Assembly: GCA_036877525.1 (NCBI GenBank)
Contig: JAZGTH010000067.1
Coordinates: 3,069,001 to 3,133,000 of the forward strand
Length of the DNA: 64,000 bases
Source of the DNA: Chromobotia macracanthus
Lineage: Eukaryota; Chordata; Actinopteri; Cypriniformes; Botiidae
Direction of reading: 5' to 3'
This document shows positions 40,326 to 52,200 of this stretch, piece after piece. How positions within the stretch are numbered: position 1 is the first letter of the stretch; each line of letters starts with the position of its first letter. Below the pieces are notes generated by a model, which did no database searches, had not been told where the DNA came from, and saw nothing but the letters and a program-made list of their open reading frames with translations. The position numbers were made by a program, and so were the translations under genes.

Positions 40326-42446
40326 GAAGTTCTCAAGGAGCCAGTGCTGTTTGGAGATGCTAAAACATGCAGTATATGATAAATGTTACAAACTTCTCTT
40401 TGTTGTCACTTGGGTCCCTTCTGTCCTTATTTTTTATGTTGTGGTTTATTGACAGACCCGATTAACAAATATATATTTGGTGTTTGAAAGCCTTGGTCAT
40501 CTGATTTATGCTTGTGTGTTTTGCCTATAATTGGGGAAAATGAATGAAGTCCTCACGTGTCCTTGAATATGCCTTTCAGTTTCTTTGTTTTACTAAACTG
40601 TGTGAGGAAAAACAATGTTTATGATGTATATGTTTGTTACTGGAGAATTGATAGACATTTTGTCCTCTTCCAAGTAGCCACAAATCAAGTTAGATTACTC
40701 TATCAGGGAGGCCAGTTAATTGCAGAAATGCATTTATGTCAACAATGATGGATTTTTGGTGACAATATCTTTCAAATCTCATTACGTACACCTTTCAACC
40801 TTGAGTCCTGAGACAGACAATAAACATTTTATAATGTACATTACTAAAGTCCAGTTTTGACTGTACGTCACACCTCTTCTGTACTTACACATATACACTT
40901 TCTCTCTCATTCTCTCAACCTTCCTAAACTGTCACAAAAAACGCAGGACAGGGCCTACCTGAAGATGGAGTCGATGTGTCCCAGGCGTCATGTCTGCTGT
41001 CAGATGTGTAAGCCGGGAGACAGGAATGGCATGGCCGGTGAAGCCCCAGTGAACAGGAGGGGTCATCCTTCAGCTCCTAGACAGGCTGAGAGACAGACAC
41101 ATGGCACACGTCTCCAAATGACAGCCTGTCACTGCCAAGAGATCCACCATACGGCCCTGTCACCTCTCACCTGACTGAACTCGGCCCGCTGCACTCTCTC
41201 ACGGAGGGGAAACTTGCGTCACTGTCAAACTAATAGTGGTTAAAGGTGAAAAATTTCCATTTTTGCCATAAGCCCCATCTGTACATTTATATTTTAAGAT
41301 CAAGACTTAATTATCTATTCAGAACTGCCCATGACCACGTCTCGGCTGTCACAGAAAGGAAGCTGAGAGAGGAACTTATGAATGTGGATTAGTGGAAATG
41401 TGAACGCGGTGTGGTCATTGTAATGAGATATTTCTATGTGGTAACTGCACACACGAACCGTCTGGTGATATGCGACGCCGGGGCTAGTTGTCACACTTTA
41501 TATTCCTATTAATATTTATTAGGGTGGGTTTATTTTAAGTCAGCCCTCGCACAGGCACATAAGTCTTGGCTACAGAAAAGCTCTTAAGCGTTATTGCAAT
41601 ATTGCCCATGATATAGCGGGGCATGTTGTCACACTTTATGGAGTGACCTGCCATCAAATATCTTAAAATAAGCTTTAAGATGTCAAATTTAATGGCTTTT
41701 CAGAAAAACGAAAACTGAAACAGCAGAAACTGGAAAATTAGAAAATACTAGTACACAAATATCACAATATTGCCAAATTATAAACAACAAATTGTGTAAA
41801 AGTATAACATGTGAAAATCTGTGCCCAACCTGGTGTTTATTAAAAATTCCCCTTATCCTAAGAACAAAGTTTAAACTTTAGCTAAAATCATTTGTGTTAC
41901 TGAAATCTAGTGTGCTTTTATTGTGTTTACGTGTATACCCAAAAGCTATTGCAAAAATATGATACTGGAATTTTAGTGAGTACAGATTACAGAATGTACA
42001 AAAATGATCAAAATTTAATTTTGAACTAGGCGTTTGAAACCAACAAGCAAAACTGCTGCTAGACAATACAATAAATTCTGCATTTTTACTCAAAACCTAA
42101 AAATAATAAGAGATAAAGCCCTTGAGACAACTATTGCTCTAGTTTTCCATATTTCCACACACAGAGGCTAAACTAAGGTTCCTAATACATTCTAATGAAG
42201 CATAGAGGTTTCAAAATGAGGTAATGGAGGCAATCCTTATTTCATTGAACAGCTCACTGCAGTTTTACTGAATTATTGCAGAGTTAAGAACAAACATCCT
42301 GATTGTGTCATTGATTAAGGGAGGCTCAACACTTTCTAGAGGCTACGACTTGTAATCTCTCAGCTTGATCAATACTGAGTCAGAATTAATTGCTAAAAAT
42401 ACTTTCTCCAGTTTGTTTTAATCAACTTCATACTCTCTTTATCCCC
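40326..42446. other. intergenic spacer, nothing firmly recognised
   Basis: The part at 40950-41220 is GC-richer than its surroundings and contains a 105-codon open frame on the + strand without a known domain. It may be a conserved non-coding element. The rest is AT-rich. Confidence 0.4.
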
Positions 42447-42777
42447 CCAGCTAACAATTTTAGGTTGTAAGAACATTTCCCTAATGTTTCCATTATGAAA
42501 CAAAAACATTTAGAAAGTTCTAGGAACTTTTAAAATGTCCAGTGTTCAGACATTGTTTTTACACATTGTATTAACATTATTGATTGGTTATAAGAACGCT
42601 ATTCAGAACGATTTTCATTCTTTAATGTGTTTAAAACATTCCACTAACAACATAAGAATAACATTTTTAATACATGATATATAACTTTAAATAAGTTCGG
42701 CTAATGTATCTGCAAGAACATTTTTGATACCTTCGTGATACCTCACCAATGTTCTGAGAACGTTCCCTGTTAGCTGG
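42447..42777 (+). mobile_element. AACGTT-family inverted-repeat element, copy 5
   Basis: This is the best-preserved pair of ends: CCAGCTAACAATTTTAGGTT on the left and AACGTTCCCTGTTAGCTGG on the right, with CCAGCTAACA and TGTTAGCTGG exact inverted repeats. The internal sequence is AT-rich without a reading frame. Confidence 0.8.
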
Positions 42778-44420
42778 ACCTGTTTTTAATACTCCCTAAC
42801 ACATTCCTGTCACATTCAGCTCACCGCAGATCTCTTCAAAACAGATTTGTGAGTCTATCGGAGACAAATAACGAGAGTTGGAGAAGGTGAGCCATGCTGT
42901 TTTGACACACTGTTGGAACATGATGTTACAAAGCCAGACACCTGACTTGGGAAAAAGGTCATCTGTTCATCATAGATCAAAGCGGAGGACAGCACCTCTC
43001 AAAACAGCAGCAGAGAGAGAGGCAGGAAGAGATAAAATGAAACCTTCACAACAGGACTGATGGACATGTGGCTCAAATACACCCTTCTGCGAGCAGTAGG
43101 GAGGGTGGGTGTCCTGCTGGCAGATGTCCCTTCTGGTTTCACATGCTGGTTGACAAGCTTGCTCTGAGGTTGAGAAGACCAAGGAGGTCTGGGTAATGAG
43201 ACAGTTGCCTCCTTTAATGTGTTGACTTGACTGTTGTACAACCACAGGAATGAGAAGACAGACATATCTGAATAGCTTTGAAACTGTGCTCACTGGAGCA
43301 CAATGCTATATATTATGTTATTGCCTTGTGTATTTTACAGTGCTGAAAGGGATGAATTGAGCAAAGTAACAAATTGCCATGAGATTGTGTTGGCATGAAT
43401 GTTGCATCTATCCACACAATATTCTTTTATATTGTTCCTTTACAGCCATGTTTTGTTTTAGTAGTACAGCATATCCGTTTGGTCTTGACCTCAGTCAACA
43501 AACCCGATCCTCTTCATTCAGTGCAGGGATGTCACGAGCAGACCTTGGCTTGCATTTGATTTATGTTGCTCTAAAAGTAAAAATCAAAGATCCTCTCTAA
43601 TGCGGCTCTGTGGCAGGGGGGATGATATATGATGCAGCCGAGCAGTTAAATGAGAGTACTATGTCTTTGCCTAAGTTTTAATGGCACGGTCAGAAGTCTG
43701 ACCCCACATCTGAATGACTGTACAGTGCTTAAAAAGTAACAGTGCTGATTTGTAAAAGAAAGGCTTAAGGGCGGTTGCCATGCAGTTGTGATTACTTGCG
43801 AGACGCTTTGCTGAAAATATCACTGGAGAGACCCACACAACACAAACGCTTCTTTTATTGTTTTTTCTCAGAATTGGACAGTGAGAAGCAAAACATACAC
43901 AGAGCTGCTGGAGGATGGCCAAGTAATCCTGACTTGGCTGAGATCAAAAATAACAAGAACAAAACCTTGGGAAAAAATGTGCATGAAAGAATCAAATAAA
44001 ATAAATCATTATTATGTCAGCCGTAGCATTAAGACATAGATAACCATATACTTTCCAGTTTCTGAAATGAACATATTCATCCATATACTGCATAGTATGA
44101 TAGACAAGAAGTATTTAGATATTTCAAATGTATACCAATGTTTAGCATTAGACAATGCAGAAATATTTACTGATATTATTCATTAAAGGAGCGGATTTTA
44201 CAGCATAAACGTAAAGGGACAGAAAACTGGAGTTCAAACATCCGACCGCGCATGCTCAGATAACTAAACAACAGACGCGTGTGCACGCAACTTTACATAT
44301 CAGAATTGTATTTAATGTATATAAAGTATGAAACGATTATTTTAATCGCATCACGAAGTCAGTTTTTTAAGTCACTTGCAGGTGCATAAGTCATTTAACG
44401 CTGTAAATATATCCAGACTG
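42778..44420. other. intergenic spacer, nothing recognised
   Basis: Short open frames of up to 107 codons on both strands overlap one another and carry no domain. No repeat family seen. Confidence 0.45.
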
Positions 44421-45811
44421 GATCATTGTAAGACATTATAAGACATTTTAAGATATTATAAGACATTGTAAGATCATTGTAAGACATTTTAAGATATTAT
44501 AAGGTCATTATAAGACATTATAAGATCATAGTAAAATCATTGTAAGATCATTATAAGATCATTGTAAGATCATTATAAGATCATAGTAAAATCATTGTAA
44601 GATCATTATAAGATCATAGTAAAATCATTTTAAGATCATAGTAAAATCATTGTAAGATCATAGTAAAATCATTTTAAGATCATAGTAAAATCATTGTAAG
44701 ATCATAGTAAAATCATTTTAAGATAATTGTAAGATCATAGTAAAATCATTTTAAGATAATTGTAAGATCATAGTAAAATCATTTTAAGATAATTGTAAGA
44801 TCATAGTAAAATCATTTTAAGATCATAGTAAAATCATTTTAAGATAATTGTAAGATCATAGTAAAATCATTTTAAGATCATAGTAAAATCATTTTAAGAT
44901 AATTGTAAGATCATAGTAAAATCATTTTAAGATAATTGTAAGATCATAGTAAAATCATTTTAAGATCATAGTAAAATCATTTTAAGATAATTGTAAGATC
45001 ATAGTAAAATCATTTTAAGATCATAGTAAAATCATTTTAAGATCATAGTAAAATCATTGTAAGATCATTGTAAGATCATAGTAAAATCATTTTAAGATAA
45101 TTGTAAGATCATAGTAAAATCATTGTAAGATCATAGTAAAATCATTTTAAGATCATAGTAAAATCATTTTAAGATAATTGTAAGATCATAGTAAAATCAT
45201 TTTAAGATAATTGTAAGATCATAGTAAAATCATTTTAAGATCATAGTAAAATCATTTTAAGATAATTGTAAGATCATAGTAAAATCATTTTAAGATCATA
45301 GTAAAATCATTTTAAGATAATTGTAAGATCATAGTAAAATCATTTTAAGATCATAGTAAAATCATTTTAAGATCATAGTAAAATCATTTTAAGATCATAG
45401 TAAAATCATTTTAAGATAATTGTAAGATCATAGTAAAATCATTTTAAGATCATAGTAAAATCATTGTAAGATCATAGTAAAATCATTTTAAGATCATAGT
45501 AAAATCATTGTAAGATCATAGTAAAATCATTGTAAGATCATAGTAAAATCATTGTAAGATCATTGTAAAATCATTGTAAGATCATAGTAAAATCATTTTA
45601 AGATCATAGTAAAATCATTGTAAGATCATAGTAAAATCATTGTAAGATCATAGTAAAATCATTTTAAGATCATAGTAAAATCATTGTAAGATCATAGTAA
45701 AATCATTTTAAGATCATAGTAAAATCATTGTAAGATCATAGTAAAGTCATTGTAAGATCATAGTAAAATCATTGTAAGATCATAGTAAAATCATTGTAAG
45801 ATCATTGTAAG
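44421..45811. repeat. 1.4-kb satellite of 10/11-bp units
   Basis: The array consists of about 126 units of the pattern GATNATNNTAA. Variants are GATCATAGTAA, AATCATTTTAA, GATAATTGTAA, GATCATTGTAA and, at the left edge, 10-bp forms such as GACATTATAA. In the centre the variants form higher-order repeats of 22 and 33 bp (GATCATAGTAA-AATCATTTTAA, with or without GATAATTGTAA). No spacers or protein-coding frame are present. Confidence 0.97.
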
Positions 45812-45889
45812 TTTGCAGCTGATGTGATCTTCACAAGCGGACTGAGTCTCAAACCCCAGACCTTCAGCCCGAGTTATTTCTAATTGTAG

Positions 45890-46266
45890 GCATTACACCT
45901 GCGTCACACGGGAGGCGCGTCGCGTCGCGTCAGACAGCTCCGAAGTTAACAGTGCAACTTTGTAACGACGCCCGCGTCATATTTCGCGTCGCGCGCGACG
46001 CCCCCTTTACTTTCCGCGTTCGGGGCACTTTTGAGTGACGTGACGAACTCGCGGTGAGCGCGCGACTGGGCGTCCACGGTCCCGGTTCACATCGTCGCTC
46101 CGGATCACGGGCTTTAAACGAAGCACGGCGCCGGAGACGGAGCACCCGGTCCCGCTAGATGTGAACGCGGTGGTGCTCCTGAAAGGCGTTTTTTATCGTC
46201 ATTTATCGTCATTTATCGTCATTTATCGTCGATCAGCTCCCCGTACGGAAACATCTGCGCTCCGGT
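45890..46266 (+). promoter_or_regulatory. tshz3: CpG-rich promoter and 5' UTR of tshz3
   Basis: The sequence is very rich in CG (CGCGTCGCGTCGCGTC at 45916-45931; CGCGTCGCGCGCGACGCC at 45984-46001). It leads into the first exon after three tandem copies of the 10-base CGTCATTTAT ending near 46230. An ATGTGA start-stop uORF occurs at 46158-46163. No transcription start can be assigned. Confidence 0.6.
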
Positions 46267-49200
46267 ATGCCGAGAAGAAAACAGCAGGCGCCGAAACGCG
46301 CGGCAGGTAAGTTTATTCCGCCTCTCCGTGTCGTTCATATTGGCTACGGTGGGTTGCCTTACGTTTACCGAGCACGCAAATGAAAAGAAAGCGCTTTTGA
46401 TTGCCTTTATTTCCATTATTAGTGAGTCTTAACGTTGCACTTCGATACGGTGACCGTGCGCAACTTCTCCGCAGAGGAGGAAAGCCCTGAAAGTGTTTCT
46501 GAAGTATTACGCTTTCTCCCTGCTGAACAGAACAGGTCCTAACCTATTATTTAAAAAGAGGAGGAGGAGGAGGAGATGTGGACCATTTTATATTTATAGA
46601 AGAGCTCTTGGTAACAGAGATACAAAGCCATTATTATATAGCCTTCACTGTTTGTGTATGTATGTGTGTGTTTGAGGCAGGGATGATGTGGAGTTTAATG
46701 GAGGGGTATGGCTTGCTCTGTTAGACTAGCCTGTCAGAACAGCTTTGTCTCATGTTGGATTTAATTGTTATCCTTGTGACAGCCTCATCCATCAAAGGCT
46801 TTAATGGTCAATCAGAGCAAGGCCATGTGAGTGCTCTCCTTCGTTTTCCCATAAGCTTGCCCGGGCTTTTATTTCATCAGTATGCTCCACCAAACATCAC
46901 CCGTGGATGTTCTACAGAGCGGTGGCCGTGCGGTTTATAAGCAGGAGTTTATAGTGCGCAGGTGTGAACGCATTTACGGATGTGGTTTCAGGCTGAGCCG
47001 TTTCTCGCAATCAGGTTCACTTTTTAAGTGTGATCGTTGGCTTAGAAACTCGATGATGGATGAATTATTATTGATACAGATGCCATGTTTTCTTGTTCTC
47101 TGTAAAGGGTCATTAAAACAGATCAGAGAGGCTTAGACTTTAGCAATGTCTTCTCTTTCCCTCCCTCAGCTAAAGGTTTGCAATGCTCTGTGAAAAGAAA
47201 CATTTTGCTTCAGTTAATGTGAGCACACCTAATTAGCTGTAAACCTGATGGATTCCTGACAGGGGTAATGATTGGAGATGACAAGCTATGCGTCTGTCAC
47301 CAAGTCATATTAGGTTTGGGCTTCCTTGATGTAATCAGATTGATATTAGCCCCTCTTGCTGGCCTTAACTGTTGCCTTAACCTAATTTAGCACCTTTTTA
47401 GTGACAAATGAGGTTTTGGTGCCTGCCTGAAACCTAGATGATCCAAACTGTGGAAACAAACCTACACGTCTTTCTGTAGAAATGGACATTTTCATCTGTC
47501 TGTAAGGCTTTGAGCCATATTTAGAACGACAGATTAGACATCACATCTATTTTGAGAGTTGTGTTCTGTTAGTTAGATCGGTGTCTCTGTCTGTGTGTGG
47601 GTAGATAATGTGAGTTAATTGGACATGCCTCCACAAGTCCCATGGGCCATCCTGGCCAAAAGCTTCTTGGGAAAGGATCTCGGGCTCCCACGCCACTTTT
47701 GGGCACATTTCCAGGCCATCCATTGTCTCTTTCTGAGGGTAAAATCAGTCGCTGTCAGATCTAAGGTGTAAGGCAGGTCATCCAGACAAGCAGCCCTCAG
47801 TCATGCGTGGATGTGATGCAGGAGTTTGGTTTGATGGTGCTGGTGATGAAAGGGCAGGAAACCACAGAGGCCCGCCGTTCCCTAATCCCAACCAGTGTCA
47901 ACATACCTCTCCAGCCAGGCATGCCTGTAATCACTGCCAACAGCTTCAAAACTTCACCCCCATTGATTTACACAGCGGCTGATCCGTCTTTGAAAAAAAT
48001 CTTACACATGCCTGCGTTCGCATTTCACACATGCACAAAGATTGACTGTCATTCATTGATTGTGTGTTCATAACTCTTATATCAAACAGTCAAGAGGAGT
48101 TTGTGGTCTTCCTTGGAAGGGTACGTGAAACAAGTTGCTCAGTTAAATTACTATAATTTTAATGCTTTACTGCTCTAAAGCTTCAGCTTTTTTACATGGT
48201 GATTGACCTTTTTTTGGTTTACTTTGTTCATAATTATTTCGTATCATAAACAATTGCTTAGTTTTGCATCACTATCACGCCAAACATTGGAACTAAAAAG
48301 ACTAAAGCTGAAGATACATCTTACTATCCAAACTCTCATATGAACTAGCACTGTTGTGGTTGTAAACTTATATGAATGTTACTTTGGTGTGTTAACAATA
48401 AAGACATCAATCTTCTGTTAAGAAGAAGAGAATCCATCTCTTTTCTCATGGGAGGTGGCTTTTAGCTTGCGGTCCATTTTAGAAAAATGAGTCAGTCTAG
48501 TTCTCAGGGGTCCAGAAACCAAACCCTGGTGGAGAAGATCAGCACAATGCCAAACCGTCAATTACCCTTTCAACAGAGCCGTTAATCACACTGCCACCCT
48601 TTACTTCTGGCATCCTGACACATGTCATCTATCACACAGGCTTTCCGAGACGCAGAGGGAGGAAAGAAAGAGGAGAAATATTGTTCGGAATTAGACAGAC
48701 AAGGCTGGAGAGAAAGTTGGGAAGAAGTGGATAGAGATACAGGTCAGATGTTTGAAAAGTAAAGGGGATGGTACTGCATAGGGATTGCCATGAAACTAGA
48801 AGAAAATGATATAGGTGAAAGAATTCAATAAATTGTCACACTGCTGAGTTAAGCTGTTAAGTCATTAAGTCATTGAAAGCCCTGTTTGGGTAAAGACCTC
48901 AGCTGATGACAGATTGAGATTTATTACCCGTTGAGCAGGTGAAACGGCGAATGTGTTCTAATTTAGGTTAATGCATGCTAATTTCTACCATAGTGAGATG
49001 TTGTCATGGGTGGCAGAGTCTTGCTTTGAAATGTGCAAATTTGAGCACATTTTTTTTTTTACACATTTTAAAATCAATCAGTCAGTCCGTCATCCACTTT
49101 GTTTGTCTGCTCTGGTGTGTGGGTATGCGCATATGATCACATTTGTACGCGTTTACGTCTTGCATTCCTTTCCGAACTTAAAATGACACCCATCAGTCAA

Positions 49201-52200
49201 GCTCAGCTGGCCTGTAAATGAACTCCAGCATTCTCTCCCACAGCACAAGCCCTGCTTTGTGATGCATGCTCCTTTAAAGAAAGAGATTAATGGAAGGTAG
49301 GCGGCTTAGTGGACCATTTATCATGGTGAATATTATTTGGACGGCTATGTAAGCCTGTAACCTGAGAGTTAGAGAGGCATAGACAGAGCACATGGTCTTA
49401 GATGTCCTCTCTGTGATGGATAGCTTTGGTTTCTCTCTCTGTTTGTTACAAGACACCAGCTGTCCACCGGGTGGTCACCGCCGGATACGACTGGGAGTTC
49501 GGTATTGCGCTTGGCATTAACCCTTTTAGTATTCTTGGTGAACTCAATTCTGAGTTATCGGAAGCTTATTAGAGGGGGTGACTCGGGGACAATGCAATGG
49601 TGGGGGGGTGACAGTCTGGGATTTTTTTATGTTGGTTTTTGCCCCCCCAGAACCTCCTCCACCTTTTCCCTGCAGAGCAGAATTATGAGTGCCATCCATC
49701 TAACTGAGTTCTTTGATGCCGGGCCATCATCTCGGCAGCTGCTGGCTTAGATACACATAGAATTGTTGCCAATCACTCTTGGCAGCTGAGGCACATCAGA
49801 AACACTGTTGTCAGGGGGGGGTATGGAATCAAAGGCACTGAGAGTGATAATTAGAGAGATATCTACCCTGAAAGGATGTCTTCGGTCGGTGGAATTCCAG
49901 TCAGCAGAGACTGTCTGCCCTCCTGCATTTACTGTAAACGGTCAGTTTTAAGTTTCTCCACCAGTGAAAGAGAAACATCATAAAAAGAGCAGGACACCTA
50001 GGGCAACATTTTAAGCTTACAGTGGATGTGTGTTTTAATATTTTTTTAAGACTTCTAGTCTAGATTTGAAAGATTCACATTTTGCATGCTCCATTTGCAG
50101 CAAAGAATAAGCTATTTTTGGCGTGAGATAGTGCCCCCACTATCTCGACACGCTGCTGAACGTTGGAGTTGTGCTTTATTTTGATCAAAGCCCTGTATTG
50201 TATATTAGCATGGCCTTAAGCTAGAACAATCCTCACAGTTATCCTCAATCTGTATCTCACTGTGAGGTTCTGAGTGAATCATGTGACCTGTGAGGATGAA
50301 AACTACAATATTTACAGAAGGAAATGCTTTGTTTGAATAAAACAACCGCTTATCCAAATGCATGTTATATAGGGTATTACTGTAGGTTTTGGTGCCTGCC
50401 TGGAATCTGAAATATCTAGACTGTAGATTTACTGTAACAAGATCTTTATGTGGCATTCAATGGAATAACTTTAAGATAACTGACCACTGATTTTCATTTG
50501 CTGTTAGCCAACAATTTTCTGTCTACAACTTTTGAATCAAGTACAAGGCAGTTGTGTGATTACAGACAGGAGGGGATGAACATTCACATATAAATATCTC
50601 TTCTTAACCACAATCATATGGCTAACCTCTCTGCTGCCTTAGTAGTAATCAATTAAGCATGCACAATAAACAAGCAATGTTTATTATGTATGACTCTGCA
50701 CTTGGTGCTCACATTTAAATGTGATCTGTGTGTGGTTTCTGTCTGTAAGGCGAAGGGGTTAATGACTAGTCTTATGGAGACATATGAAATAGTTATATAA
50801 ATCAGACGAGGTGGGTGTCACTACCTTGTCTCCTGGCTTTTTGTTCTGCTAGAGCTCATTGCACATGTCACATTTTATTAGCTTAATAAATCACCTTGGC
50901 TGTCAATCAAGCCTTTGAGAATAATTGGTTATGGTAGTTGCCTCCTGAGAGGGATTATAAATCTTTCAAGGTTAAAGATTTGGTGGGAGTGGGTTTTGAT
51001 ACAAAGGATTTATAATTCCTTCTTGGGTTGCATGTCTCTGGAACTTTTCCACCCCCTTACATTTTTTGAGGGCAGAATACATCTGGCTACATCACATGAG
51101 GTTGTTACAAACTGAAATAGAGTGTAAATAAAAATAGTTTGACACTCTGATTCAACTTCAGGGTTTGGAGTTTGTCTGTGATATCTATTTCATATCTTGC
51201 CTGGTTTAAAATCCAAAAAGTTCAAGTTTTTGTGTTCCGAAAAAGCAATTTGCCATTGTGGACCCTCAGTGTGTCACCATAATTGTCTCTAGGATATGAG
51301 AGGGCAAGAAAATGATCATGTCATTGTAGTTACACCTGGTTCACCCTCTTTTCGAGCTGCTTTGGAGTTCATGCCAAATCAGGCCGTTCAAATGACATCT
51401 TTTGATCAAGGCTGTCGGGCACGATCAGAGGAGATTGGCAAGTAATGGATACCTAGTGACAATCCAAATCTACAGAGGGGATAAAACTGGCCTCCACCTG
51501 CCAGTTATCCTTTAGAGCCCCCCATCCTGAGGGCCGCCTGGCTGACAGCCAGTGAGACGCTAAATGAGAGAAGCGCAGGGTTGTGAGATTGTGTATTATC
51601 ATTTGAAATGAGAGCTATTTGTGCTTTAACACTCCTTGTCAAGACTGGTGGATCTTGTACAAGAAAGAGAAGGGAAGAGAGACTGTTAGTGTGCAAACGA
51701 TGCACTTGAACATGGAACAAAACGTTGGCTCAAAGTTCTCTGAAGAAATGAAGAGAGTTATCGAGAAATGTTCTTGCAGTAATGTTAGTAGAACCGTTTT
51801 AACTGTATGTATCATATTTTAAAAACTTTTATGTTGTTAGAGGAACATTTAAAAAATGTTACACTCAAAAAATTACAACTCAAAAAATGTTTGAAAAATG
51901 TTTAAAAAAAAGTTCTTATATCCAAGCAATAATGTTAATCCAACATCAAAAAAATCTGGACATTTTGAATGTTTTTGGTACTTAATGGAAATGTTCTTAC
52001 AATCTAAAATTGTTGGGATGTCTGGTCCTAATTCAAGATGTGCTATATTTCCAAAAAAATCAAACATTTTCCCTTTGACATATGCAACATAATCACAAAT
52101 GAGCACACAAACAACAGTGAATAAAGCGGAACTGAAGGGGGGGGGTTGGTATGGCTTTCAAGAGGACATTTGTTCCACTTACGGAGTCAGAGTGACAGTG

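Noticed and set aside
40857..41174. 105-codon + strand frame in the spacer
   Set aside because: The composition is somewhat gene-like but no family is recognised and no flanking exons are seen; a non-coding conserved element is as likely.
44421..45811. Array that at first sight recalls a CRISPR locus
   Set aside because: Units are 10-11 bp, contiguous, without unique spacers, and the genome is a vertebrate; it is a satellite.
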